Below are positions 11,197 to 23,629 of a stretch of 64,000 nucleotides of DNA, piece after piece. The position numbers and the translations under genes are program-made. Below the pieces are notes generated by a model that did not search any database, was not told the origin of the DNA, and saw only the letters and a list, made by a program, of their open reading frames with translations. The stretch is from contig CAJNOI010000155.1 in the NCBI GenBank assembly GCA_905250115.1, positions 41,713-105,712 of the forward strand. Reading direction: 5' to 3'. Origin of the DNA: Adineta steineri (taxonomy: Eukaryota > Rotifera > Eurotatoria > Adinetida > Adinetidae). The number at the start of each line of letters is the position of its first letter. Positions within the stretch are counted from its first letter, which is position 1.

Positions 11197-12920
11197 TATT
11201 AATTCTTTTCACTTTAAGTAATGTTAGATTAATCTATTAAACTTACCTGTATACTATGATAAATAGAATTTGTTTTGGAAAAGGATATACAATGAAAGTA
11301 TAACGTTCTAATAAAATAATGAAGCTTTGAATTACATTGTTCCTGTCTATATTATTCAGTTGATGCTTCCCTTTCATTATGATAATTTTAAATAAAATAA
11401 AATTGTTTTCCATGTCATAATAATACTGTAATAAGAGTACCTGTAAAAACTAACGTATATATAGCATTACACTCGGTTCTCCTCTTTGAACTGATTTTGC
11501 AAGATACATTAATTATAATAAAAAACGCATGAAGAAATAAGTGCATTATATTGCGAAGAGAAAAACTTAAAAGTAGAAATTAATTACTAATTTTCATTCA
11601 GTTTTGAATTAAATCACATATGATTATATACAAATGATGAAAGCAAAGCGAATTTTGTACTGCTGCAATGTCTGAGAATCTTATTGTATTATCTATAGAG
11701 AGGTGCAGAATCTTCCTCATGCGCCCCCGCGCGGGAGGGGGGGGGGAATTTTTTAGAAACTGCATTTTTTGGGGAAATTTTTGACAATTCTGGGGAATTT
11801 TTGAAAATTTACCTCGGGGAAAATTTTTTTTTTGGGAATATTCTGCACCTCTGTATCTATAAGATATAATTTCATCAATCCTAAATCCAATATGCCACAT
11901 ATATAATCGATATATTCTTTGAATTAATCTTTTATTTTAATATATAAATTTTCGATAAAATGTGTTCCATAAGTAAACATATGTCAATTCAACTAATCAG
12001 TTATATAGGATCATTTTCTTGATTTGCACACACATTAAATGTTTGAAAGATTCTTTTTGTACTGGGTTTTAGTAGTCAATTTCTTATTACGATAATTAGA
12101 ATAAATCCGTGTGAAATTGAAACTAATAGGACAATTACTGATAAGAAATATACCAGTTGTTATATATGCACTTTTTGCTGAATATTGTAAAGTATTTCTA
12201 TATATATATAAATAAATAAATTCTACCAGCATGTGTTACTGTATTTCAAGAATTTGTGTCCCGGTTTTATGTACATATATCTATAAGTCAGAATATCTAC
12301 ACAATAACATGTGATATTTTACTCGCTTTTTACTATTTGAAAATAATAAATTTATGTTATTGACATAAATATAAGTATCAGAATTCATTCTTCGGAACTA
12401 ATATAAAAGGACATATAGTCTACTTAATTATAAACTATGTTTTTTTTATATCTATTGAATTATCTATTCTAAGTATTCAAATTGATCTTGATCAGTTATG
12501 ATTTAATACAAATTTCGATAGTTCTCAAAGTCCAACAAAAATATTTTCCAAATGAAAAATTAATTAATCATTGTTTTATTTGTTTCTGATATTGGTTATA
12601 ACAAAGAAATATTTGATCATTCATTGCCGTCGTGATTTTCCTATTTGTTTCAAAAGAAGATAAACATCTTCGCGTACAAAATTTGTCTTTTCTATATCAT
12701 TTCGAGATTATTCTGGTTGACCTTCATGATAGAATACGTACATATCTTTAATAAATAAAATCCCTTGATATTTTAGTAGAAAATGTTTCATAACGCACAT
12801 GGAAGAAATTCATCGAAACGTACGATACGATATTTAAACAAAATGCGTATATGTATATATAGATGTATCACGTGAAAGACGAAATCATTCTTTTATTTTC
12901 CATACATATACACATATACA
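11197..12920. other. intergenic with one small transposon
   Basis: This lies between the divergent GPCR (-) and FLYWCH (+) genes. Apart from the hAT-like element at 11698-11853, nothing gene-like was seen. The minus-strand ORF 11598-11900 runs across the transposon and is fortuitous. Confidence 0.45.
11698..11853. mobile_element. 156-bp hAT-type MITE
   Basis: The terminal inverted repeats are GAGAGGTGCAGAAT on the left and, read inward on the other strand, CAGAGGTGCAGAAT on the right. They are flanked by an exact 8-bp direct repeat, TATCTATA (11690-11697 and 11854-11861). The CAGAGGTG-type terminus and the 8-bp target duplication are hallmarks of the hAT superfamily. The interior holds a G-run and has no coding capacity. 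Confidence 0.85.
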
Positions 12921-13698
12921 ATGAATAAGTAAGGACAAAAACAAACGAAACTTTATGCACTAGATATTATAATATATAATTTTAGTCTTGATGTTCTTGC
13001 TGAATTAGCATCAAACCAAAAACCAATTAAACAAGAAACAGATTTATTAAATTCTTCATTTGTTCTTAAAACAACACAAAAAGGTAAACCATGTATTATA
13101 CTTGATGGTCATCGATATAAACATCGACGTGATAATCTCGATGGTTCAATGTCTTGGACATGTACACAGTATGTCAGAATTCTATATATATATCTATTCT
13201 ATTATTTCATTTTTGTATATTAGTGAATTATGCAGTGCTAGTGTACGAACATATGGCGACCGTGTTGTACGTCGTAATGATGGTCATTTACATGGTCGAA
13301 CATTACGTGTTGATCCTCAACAAGAATTTTTATCCCGTTTAAAAAAACGTGCAGCAGAAGATACAGTTACAATTCCAAGAATTTATGATGAAGAATTAGA
13401 ACGATCAATAAGTGAACATTCAGCTGATATACGTGAACATTTACCAACATTTACATCAATTAAATCAACATTATATCGTCATAGACAACGTAGTCAAAAA
13501 CTTCAAACAATGGATATTGATTGTAAATCTTTACCTCCAAAGAAACGTCCATTAACAATTGATATTGATAATCATGATGAAAAACGACGAAAATATTCTT
13601 CTTTATCAACATATCCATATAATTATCTTTTAGCACAAAATTATATGTTTATGTATGCTTATGCATCAATATTATCTAGTTTTCAACAACAAATGTGA
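12921..13698 (+). CDS. FLYWCH-type zinc finger protein
   Basis: Three exons (12921-12928, 12986-13168 and 13224-13698) give 221 residues. The first coding exon is only 8 nt long (MNN split), and the phase closes exactly at both splices. Residues about 22-75 form a FLYWCH domain: GKPCIILDGHRYKHRRDN, then a WTC x3 C pair (the second Cys after the splice, in HELCSASV), ending in a H-x-H pair within NDGHLHGR. FLYWCH domains bind DNA or protein, and in invertebrates they are often lineage-expanded. The C-terminal half is basic and Lys/Arg-rich with a KKRPL-like nuclear signal, then an aromatic Tyr/Asn/Met-rich tail without a known domain. The nuclear role is inferred. Confidence 0.82.
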
Positions 13699-15179
13699 TA
13701 TTTATTTATCGTGTTTTATAACTTGGCAATAAGCAGTGAAACCTCTTTTTCTTGTTTGTATGCGCTGGTTTTATAACCGTGTCTACAGATTTGTCTTGTC
13801 TTGTCTTTTTCTTTTTCTTTTTTTGTCTAATTTATTTTCTCTGGTTGATATATTTCATGTTGTGTATTGTTTTTGCTAAAAAGAATTTCTTGTGCTATTG
13901 TCAGATATACATATCTATATATAAATATATATATATATATATAAACAAAATCCTATGGTTACATTTTGTTGACAAGGATTGAATTTGACTAGATTTTTAT
14001 TGCTTTTTCAACAACGACAGGAAATGATAGTCATTTCTTAAACAGTAAAGATAAAAAGAGACAACTCGGAAAAATTTACAAGAACATATAAAGACTCGTT
14101 CTCTTAGACGGAAATATAAATGACATCGATCTATTTCATAAGAAAAGAACGAAGTAATAACAATCAACGAACAATAGAACTTCTTTTTTAAAGTAACTAT
14201 AAGATAATGATATAGTTTATTTTATATGTATATATATATATATTGATTGAATGTGAATATATACTCATTTATAATAATAATTAATCATAATAGTGAAGTT
14301 ATCAGAAAAAATTATTTTACTCTTAAAATTTACAATAAAACATAATTTTGCCTTAAGCTATAATAAGTCTTATTGTTATATTTTTCCAAAAAGAAAATTG
14401 ATTTTATATCATATTTCGTTATTTGATTTAATAATTTTTATGTATACATCTATATATTGATCTTTGGTATATACATAATCCTTATTGATTTGCTATGCAT
14501 GTTTTTCCGGTTTAGAATAATGATGTCTTCCTTTTTCTATATCTCTATATGTATATATGTTTATCTGTACGTGTGTGTCAAAAATAGCGTCAATGAACTC
14601 TTGCTTAGTTCCGATCTAATCAGATATTGATGAGTAAAAATGAGGAAGTAAACTCATTCGTATATTTAACATAACGAACAACAAGATATAGGATGGTTTC
14701 AGACATTATTACTGAATGAATAGATAGGGAAAAAGTAAAGAGAAAAGACATGTATTCATTCAACAGTAAAAAGTATAGAGGTAAGGGGAGAGCCAATTAC
14801 ACACAAGAGAAACGTAACATATATAAAAGAAGAGAGAAGAATTGGTGTGACAAAGACATAAGAAAGGCTTGAGTAAGGATGCGACTAGAAAAAAATTGAA
14901 CGGATGTACGCCTATATACTTGAAAGTGTGCGTGCTTTAGAATAAAGATAAAGTAATAGTATGGTATTTATTATTGTTTTTGTTTTTTTTTTTGTCTATT
15001 ATTATAACACGAATATTGATAAGTAGAAAAGAAAATCACGATATTTAGTTCTATTACGAAATTATCAATTGCTATTTTATTGTTTGATATTATTGATAAT
15101 ATAGAATGATAGTATTTGTTTTCTGTGTCATTTGTTACACATCAATATAATGGTCACCAAACTAAAAACGAACTGAAAG

Positions 15180-15240
15180 AAGAAGAAGAAGAAGAAGAAG
15201 AGGAGGAAAGGAAAGAAGCAGAAGATGAGCTTATTGATTA
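15180..15240. repeat. GAA/GAG purine microsatellite
   Basis: An imperfect (GAA)n tract grades into GAGGAGGAAAGG. Related purine tracts recur at about 15300-15360 and 15765-15815. Confidence 0.8.
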
Positions 15241-16210
15241 TTTATTCATAAGAAAAAGTTCAAATAGAGACAAATAACATAGAAAAAAGCAAACAGAAAT
15301 GAGAAGATGATGATGATGAAGAGAAGAAGACGAACAAGAAGAAGAAAAAGAAGAAAGATAGAACTAGCTAAGTCGTTCTATTAAAGTTGATAGAAAGATG
15401 AAGTCAACTAACGCATGCATGTCTGTAGATAACAACAATCATGAGACACATCAGTGTGTTTGTTTCTTACATATAAATTAACAATTTGATTTATAATCAT
15501 ATCTATTGGTATGTCATACATTGAATCTATTGAATAATGAGATCATATTTAATAATAATACTAATATATAAAAGATAGACGAAATAAGCTTTTTCTTTCT
15601 TTTTTTTCATATATATATATATTCATAGAACAAAACAAAAGGTGTAAATCGCTTCGGATTGTCTTATTTCTAATAAAGCAATTTTTGTTCTATTGAAAAA
15701 AAAAATCTAAAGATTCATAAAACTGGAAGAAACCTTTTGGTAATAGTATTCATCAAAATGGAATTAGAGAGAAGAAGAACAAGAACAAGAAGAAGAAAGA
15801 AAAGAAGAGGCTAACGTGATCGTACATTGCCATTCATTTTTTTTCACATTAATTTTTTTTTCTCCCGTTTCCTCTTACCATTAATATAAATAGGTAAAAT
15901 CTTTAGTTTCAACTTAAAAATAAAATTTGTTCAAATAGGTTAGCTAATATTATAGTTAAACTTATTGATTTAGGATAAATGGCAAAGAACATAAGTTTTC
16001 ACTTTGATCTTTGAATGAGATCATTTAACGATTGTTTCTATCATTAGAGAAAAGAGAGTAGTAGTAGTAGTAGTACTTTTAATGATGGTACTATTGGTTA
16101 TAAATGCATGCGCATCGCACTTGTCCTTCATTCCGGAAATGAAAAACTTTTCTTACGAAGTGGTGATAGTGTAGACTAGATCGTGCTGCGCTCATTTTCA
16201 TCATCGCCAT

Positions 16211-16230
16211 CTCTCTCTCTCTCTCTCTCT
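16211..16230. repeat. (CT)10 microsatellite
   Basis: A perfect CT dinucleotide run lies in the upstream region of the CNG channel gene. Confidence 0.9.
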
Positions 16231-17134
16231 ATTTTCTCTCCCTATTTCTCGTTCATCATCAGGCACAAAATTTTTTTGCCTATTGCCAAACGATAGTAAC
16301 ATTGGAATGCAAATGTGATACTCGGGTGTCGGTTTAAATGATTTGTTCTCTCTTCAAACGTCATCAAGTTTGTACCGAATCGTAATGATTCGATTTGCTT
16401 CGACTCGTGTGTGTTAACTCGATTTTATCCGATAAAAATCTACATTTTCCGATAACAACAACAGTTACAAATATATTCATGAAAGAAAACCAAATTTCAC
16501 ATGCTACTTAAACTAATTCATTCTTTATTGTCAATACCTTTTTTTTCCATTCAATATCAATCCATATAAATTTTCTATTCTATTATAGATTTTTCTTTTT
16601 TCAGAAAACTATTTTCTTCATTTTATATTTTACATGTTAATCATAAATAACAATGATCAACAAATTTCTTACAATCAACAACAAATAATAAGTAAATAAA
16701 TAAACGCGTTTTTTTTTCATGAATATAAACCTAATTATCAAATGCTCTCTACTAATGTATCTATTGACAAATGTAATCAAGATTTCTTCTTCTTCATCGT
16801 CGTCGTCTGTATACTTAAAAATATAACGATGGACAGATGTCAAACATATACTAAATCATAATGTCTAATGGCTTCTAATTATCTGTAGAAAGACTGACAA
16901 ACTATCCTATATTCGTAAACCTTTTTTTATGTTAAAGATTGATACTTTAGACTTAATACATTATCCTGATTGTTTTTCTTTCTGGTATTATGATAATAAA
17001 TTCTATATTTTATGAATATTAGTTATACATATTGGAAGAATAGGGACAAAAAATAAATCTCTCTCTTTTTTTTCGCTAATTAGATATTGGTGAATTGCAA
17101 TTGCCCTTTATTTGGGCGTTATATTAGTGATGGC

Positions 17135-20100
17135 ATGGATCAAGCATCATCGTTCAAATCGTCTATACGCTATGAAGTGTGCAATTCCGATGCTGACAAT
17201 AATACTTCATCAATAAAACCATCAGAACAAGAATTATTATCACTTACTGATGACGAACTATGTGAAATTACGATTTCACCAACAACAATTAAAACAACAT
17301 CATTATCATTATCCTCACCTAATCATCATACATCATCATTAACTCCATTAATTCCTATAACATCAAGTGGTATTCATCGAGCATCATCTACTGATTTAAC
17401 AACACATCTTAAATCATTACCATCACCTTCTCCATCACAACATCAATTTGGTAGTACTCTATCAATACATTCTCTTGCTAAACAAACGAATACACAACAT
17501 CGTCCATCAATAAATTCTCCATGTTCATTAAGTAGTCGTCAATCAATCTCAAGACAATCAGTATTTGGTACACTTGCAACTACATTAACAGCTGTACGAA
17601 AAACATCATCATCAGCATTAACTTTAGCACAACAACGATTATCAACTGATAATGGAAATTTATTTTCTGCTTATCAAGGTAAAATATATCGAATATAATT
17701 CATGTCGACAAAAGACTAACAACTCTTGATTAGTTATTTCCTTTTTTCTTCCCGATTAGTACATGAATGATTTAAATAATGAGCAATTCTTGTCGATTCA
17801 AAGGAATTATTTTTTTCTTATTATAATTTCAATTTTTTATTTTTTATAGGCGATTATATTCGTCAATCACGACAATTACGTAAAGCACGTAGACAAGATA
17901 TAAAAGCTCGTTTTGAAAAATTTGATTTAAATCCTCCAACAACACGTCGTACACGTTTTACATTTATATTTGATCCAAGTGGTCGTTTATCTTATTATTG
18001 GACATCAATCATAAGTCTTGCATTTCTCTATAATTTTTGGATAATTATATTTCGTTTTTCATTTCATGAATTAACATCGAATAATTTTATTTTATGGTTT
18101 ATATTTGATTATTCATGTGATTTTATTTATTTAATGGATATTATGTTTAATTTTCGTACAGCATATTTAGAAGAAGGTGTTATACAAACAGATCCAATTA
18201 AATTACGACATTATTATATGAATACAACAAGATTTTATATCGATTGTCTTTGTTTAATGCCATTAGATTTTCTTTATCTATCCATTGGTTTTAAATCAAT
18301 TGTTCGTTGTTTTCGTTTAGTTAAAATATATCGTTTTTGGACATTTTTGGATCGAACTGAACGACATACAAACTATCCGAATTTATTTCGTACTATTGTT
18401 ATGATACATTATTTATTAGCAATATTTCATTGGAATGCATGTTTAATCTATATACTACATACGCGATCAAAATTAGATATAACAACACAATTTTCATTTA
18501 CATTAGATGATAGTGGTTCAAATTATTTTAAAGCTTTGTAAGTTAATTCGAATATAAAAGTCACTTTAATGATATATTTGTTTTTGAAGATATTGGTCAA
18601 TAACAACCTTAACTTTAACACAAAATCAAGAGACAAAACCTGAATCAAAAGAAGATTATATCTTTTTAAGTTTTCAAATTATTTTTGCTTTATTATTATT
18701 TGCAACAATTATGGGACATGTTGCATCAATTGTAGCAAATTTAAGTAATGCAAGAAAAGATTTTCAAGGTAAAATAGATTGTGAGATTTATATATGTAAA
18801 TTTTCATTTTTGTTTTTTGTTTAGCAAAATTGGATGCTGTTAAAACATATATGTCATTAAGACGTGTGCCGAATAACCTTGAAGATCGTGTTATTCGATG
18901 GTTAGTCTATTTGACTTTGTTTTAGAATAAATGTTAAAAGATACTTAAGATAATGGATGAGACATTTTTATAGATGAAAGCAAATAAACGAATAAAATCT
19001 TTCAAGATGTCTCTACTTCTCAAAATTTTTCTTGTACATAGAACGATTGACTTCATTATAAACACAATAGTTTTTTTCCGCAAGACAAAAAAAACAGAAT
19101 ATATTATATATATATTTAACGGTCACTTGTATTTGTATGACGACACAGATTAAGACTCAACTGATTTAATTAGTAACAGTTGTCATAGACGAATGATTAA
19201 GTTATTTAACATATATTACAAAAATACACAAGTTCTATCCCAACATTATTAGACATAGAATAATTTTAGATACGCTACACTAATGGCTATTTCTTTTCGG
19301 ATAATATATACGGAGTACGTGTGATTATTATCGACGCTCTAGATTAGTATGCATTTAATAAACCTTCTATTCAATATTATAACACAATAATAATTGAGAA
19401 AAAATATCGATTCAACTAAGCTGTTTTTTGAAGAACATTCGACATTGAACAATAAAATATTCTTTATTTTCTAACCATTCACATAGATATTATAGCAATC
19501 TTAATTGATTTTCGAGTACTCATAAAAGAAATTCTTCTAGTGGATAACATTTGTTCAAGTTCATATTTTACTTATAATATGTCGAACGATACTAGTCGTT
19601 ATTAATTAAAGAATTTTCTTTTAGGTTTGATTATTTATGGATGAGTCATAAATCTGTTGATGATAATCATGTTCTATCATTATTACCATATAAACTTCGT
19701 GCTGAAATAGCAATACATGTTCATTTAGATACATTAAAACGAGTAACTTAATTTTTTGTCTTTGAAAATTTTCAATTCAATAAGTTTTTTTTAATTTAGG
19801 TTGAAATATTTCAGAATACAGAAGCTGGATTTTTAAATGAATTAGTTTTACGTCTTAAACCTGTTCTTTTTTCTCCTGATGATTTTATTTGTCGTAAAGG
19901 TGAAGTTGGAAAAGAAATGTATATTGTTAATCGAGGAAAATTACATGTTATGGCTGATAATAATAAAACAGTTTTAGCAACATTAAAAGCCGGTAGAAAA
20001 ACAAATTTTTTCTATGAAAAAAAAAGTATTTTATTTTCTTTTAAGGTTCATATTTTGGAGAAATAAGTATATTAAATATGGGTAGTGGAAATCGACGAAC

Positions 20101-20682
20101 AGCATCAGTACGATCAGTTGGTTATTCAGATTTATTTTGTCTTTCGAAGGAAGATCTTTGGGAAGTATTAAAAGAATATCCAGCTGTACGTGTTAAACTT
20201 GAATCGATTGCTGTGAAACGTCTTGAAAAACATAAAAAGCCATTAATACAACTAAGTAAATGAGAGCAAAAATCAATGAAATTTCTTTTTCTACAGATAA
20301 TTTTTATTTAGTTAATCTAAAACGAAGTAAAAGTTCACCAGGCTTAATCGAAGCAAGTTGTCGTATACCATTCTATGCATCTTTTCGACGATTAAACAGT
20401 GACACACAACGACTTTCATCAATTAAAGAATCCGATGTCAAAACCAGTATGCAATTGAATTCATCAAATCCTTTACTGATCACAGCACCATTAGCATCAT
20501 CAATAAGTGTAACATCATCATTAAATTCTGGTTCAGTATTATTAAATGACATTGAATATTTAAAAAAACGTCTTATTGAACTTGAACAAGAAAATTATTC
20601 ATTAAATCCAATACTTAAACAACGCTATATTGAAATTGAAAATCATTTGAAAATCCTTCAAAGTAAACAAAATGAAAAATAA
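17135..20682 (+). CDS. cyclic-nucleotide-gated cation channel subunit (CNGA-like)
   Basis: Eight exons were reconstructed: 17135-17678, 17850-18537, 18590-18768, 18825-18900, 19625-19742, 19800-19992, 20046-20255 and 20297-20682. All junctions are in phase. The N-terminal ~190 residues are Ser/Thr-rich low complexity. S1-S6 follow, with a voltage-sensor-like S4 ([13 protein letters not shown]). The pore helix [10 protein letters not shown] is followed by QNQET instead of the usual TIGET filter. After S6 come NARKDFQ and the C-linker, then a cyclic-nucleotide-binding domain with phosphate-binding cassette [20 protein letters not shown]. The last exon has a heptad-like coiled coil ([12 protein letters not shown]...), similar to the CLZ trimerisation helix of A-type subunits. 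In the family these channels carry Na+/Ca2+ in response to cGMP or cAMP. The start is uncertain: the frame is open upstream to an AG at 17083. Confidence 0.87.
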
Positions 20683-20972
20683 CTTTTATCTTACAACAAT
20701 TATTTCTCCTTTCTTTTCTTTTTTTTTTATATGCATAATTTTTCTTTTTGATGATCGTCAGATCGCCTAGAATTTTATTTAGAAAAAAAAAACACAACTA
20801 TGACTTGTATAAATGACAAAGTCAAAAGGAAAAGAAAACAATATATATATATATTATATAAAATTTTTACAATAACAACAAGGTTGAGAATTTATTCGAG
20901 ATGATGAACGTGATGATGCTAAAGCTACCTAAATAGTTAAATAAATATTTTACAGTAGAGATAAATTAAAAT

Positions 20973-22082
20973 CTATACTGTTATTTTTCGTCCATCGGCA
21001 ATGGAACCATTTTTTACACGAATAGCATTCATACCATCACCTAAAATCAAGGTTAAGCTTTCCTAATGTTCGACAAGGATGAATATGTTTTTCTTGGTAG
21101 AAAAATAATTAATAATAAATTTTACACATACTGTGAAAAACAGCAGTTCATTTGAAATATTCAGAAAATTGTGCTTTTTTAATTGAACTGGATTTCTATA
21201 AATGGAATCATACACAGGAAGTCAATAGCCCATTGAGAAAATATTTCTCTATCGATATAAAATTCATAGTTTTGCACTGATGACAAGTATACTATAGAAT
21301 TATTGGATTTTACAAGAACTCTTACTTAATTATTTTCCTTATTCTTCGATCATACTCAATAAATAGTGTAAAATATTTAATATTTACTACACCTTTAGCT
21401 TATTGATATAGGATTATATTAATTAAATTTGAAATGATTCTCTCATAGGCCAAAGACTGTAATATGACTTACTATGACGTAAAAAAGTAATAAATCCAAA
21501 ACCCTTGATAAATAAAAAATTAATTACTTCTATCATAATAAAATATTGAATCTTACTTTTGAACCACGTTCATTCGAAACTATTTCTGGATCTTTTACTG
21601 GACCAAATACCTATGAGAAAAATATTAAACTTAGGAAAATAATTCGAAATATTTACTCATACCAAAAATTGTTTTCGTAAATCATCAATAGTCCATAAAA
21701 ATGGAATATTTCCAATATGAACACGTAACGGTTGTTCTTCTTCATGAAACTATAAATAAAAATATAAAAAAGACACAACAATTCAAATATATATTTACTT
21801 GATCATAAGATGTCATAGATAAATGTTGATTTTTTGTTGATAATGAATTTGAATGATTCTAAATAAAATAATTAATATATATACAAAAAAACAATTTATT
21901 CACTGGATTATAGGATACATGTTGATTAATATTTCCATTTGATGTTGTTATTTCCGTGCACAAAATTTGTTCATCTAATTGATGCGGATAGAGATGCATA
22001 GCAATAAGCTAAATTTAAATAAACAAATATCTCTAATTAAAAAATTCTTCCCACAAAATATTATAATTACATGTCGATTCAT
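20973..22082 (-). CDS. RBFOX-like single-RRM RNA-binding protein (short)
   Basis: Seven small exons on the minus strand (22082-22071, 22008-21904, 21858-21799, 21749-21663, 21610-21557, 21503-21473 and 21040-20973) are joined without a frame break, giving 138 residues. The RRM occupies about residues 65-138: RNP2 is RVHIGNIPF, then TIDDLRKQFLVFGPVKDPEI, and RNP1 with the FOX-1 signature is SNERGSKGFGFITF. It ends with ADGRKITV and a stop, at the end of the RRM. FOX-1 proteins bind UGCAUG and regulate splicing. This copy lacks any C-terminal FOX domain. The intron before the last exon is long (432 nt) and the other five are 44-61 nt. The frame stays open upstream of the ATG, so a longer N-terminus is possible. 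Confidence 0.75.
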
Positions 22083-22729
22083 TGTTATTCGTCGTACTCT
22101 TCTCTTACCCAACGAATAGATCTGCTCACTTTTGTTGCCAGTGATATACGAAAGCAAACACGTGTTTATATATATATACATTTTCCGGGGGATTGTACAG
22201 AAAAGGAAAATATAAGAATTTCGAAATAATGAATCATTCGTTAAAATTAAAAAACGTCATTTTATCATTAGTCATGCAAATAGAATAAAATTAAGAGATG
22301 TATGCACTTCATGGCATTCAAAGTAGTATTTGTTCTATTCCGAACATTAATATAAGTTCTTTCCTGACATATTCAAGATATTATTTTCATGTAGTGTATT
22401 AATTCTATTTTTAACTGAACATGTTAAAGATGTGTCTTATTATACTAAATCATCTTATCCTACATGCTTAGTAAGATCTCGTTGTTTCGAAGTTTCTAAT
22501 TTTAGTAATATAGTTTTTATCTTTTGACATAAACCTGCTCTGCAAGTATATACTCTTTCCTGCTTAATAATTACTTGTCATTCTACTCACACTTGATGCA
22601 ACTAAGCATATTTTTATTGTCACGCACATTGTCTACTCTTACTATTTAATGGAAGAGAAAAAAGAGAAAAAAAAGCATTTATATTTCTTTTGAAATTACG
22701 GTGTCAATAGTCACGTAGATATTTACAAT
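22083..22729. other. intergenic between divergent RBFOX-like and CRAL-TRIO genes
   Basis: About 650 bp of AT-rich sequence is expected to carry both promoters. No additional gene or repeat was seen. Confidence 0.45.
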
Positions 22730-23629
22730 ATGGCTGAGAATGCAGATCAATTGAATAATTTCCGTACATGGGTACAGGAACAACAACCAATACTTAATTC
22801 ATTAAATACAGATGAATTTTTATTACGTTTTCTACGTGTTACGAATTTTAATTTAAATCATGCGAAAGAATGGTTAATTTATTTTTGGAAACATCGTACA
22901 GAAAATCCTCAATGGTTTGTCTTATTTGTATTTTTGAATAAAATTCATTAATTAATCGTTTTTTTTGTTAGGTTTTTTAATCGTGATCTTTTAAAAAATC
23001 CAATCATGCTTGAAATATCAGAACTTGCATATTGTATTCAATTACCAAAAGAAACAAAAGATAATCATCTTATATTTATTATGCGTATTGGACAATACGA
23101 TACAACAAAATATACATTTAATGATGTAACAAAATATGCTTTTGCTGTAACAGATATTCTTAATAAGCAACCAAGTGCTCAAATAAATGGTTATATTATA
23201 ATATTAGATTTTTCAAATATTAAATTTCAACATGTTAATCAATTTACACCGGATTATACACGTCGTTATGTTAATTGTTGGGAAAAAATGTATCCAGTAA
23301 AATTACATCAGGTACATTTTTATAATTATCCAAGTTTATTTGATCCAATTTTACATTTATTTCGAATGTTTCTTAATACAAAATTAAATGATAAAATTTA
23401 TTTACATTCAAAAGCATTGGAGAAATCATTACATCAATATATTGATCCCGATTTATTACCACAAGAATATGGTGGTCAATTAGGTTCAATTGAAGGAAAT
23501 TTGAATAAAACATTTATTCAATATACTAGAGAAGATAATAATTATATGATTCAATTTGATCAGTATGGTGTTGATCTTGATCGAGTATCAAATATATTAA
23601 AAGCATTAAAAAAAGAAAATAATAATTAA
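22730..23629 (+). CDS. CRAL-TRIO (SEC14-like) lipid-binding protein
   Basis: Two exons (22730-22914 and 22972-23629) are joined in phase 2 within QW-FFNRD and give about 280 residues, normal for alpha-tocopherol-transfer/CRALBP relatives. Residues about 20-60 form the CRAL-TRIO N-terminal helical domain (TDEFLLRFLRVTNFNLNHA). Residues about 85-245 form the SEC14 lipid-binding fold, with the typical GYIIILDFSNIKFQHVNQFTP core, YPVKLHQVHFYNYPSLFDP and a gate region ending in LPQEYGGQLGS. The family carries hydrophobic ligands such as tocopherol, retinoids or phosphoinositides; the ligand here cannot be predicted. There is no signal peptide, so it is cytosolic. Confidence 0.88.

Larger units (their letters stand above)
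13699..17134. other. long non-coding interval upstream of the CNG channel, microsatellite-rich
   Basis: This stretch of about 3.4 kb probably holds the 3' end of the FLYWCH gene and the promoter and 5' UTR of the CNG gene. It contains purine tracts (GAA/GAG near 15180-15240, 15300-15360 and 15765-15815), a TAG triplet run near 16055-16075 and (TC)n at 16211-16230. An exon acceptor-like CTAATTAG ends at 17083. No ORF with coding character was seen. Confidence 0.5.

Noticed and set aside
11598..11900. 100-codon minus-strand ORF
   Set aside because: It crosses the hAT MITE including its G-run and both ends; no conserved domain.
13900..13950. (TA)n tracts as functional elements
   Set aside because: Short TA runs occur throughout this AT-rich window and have no positional pattern.
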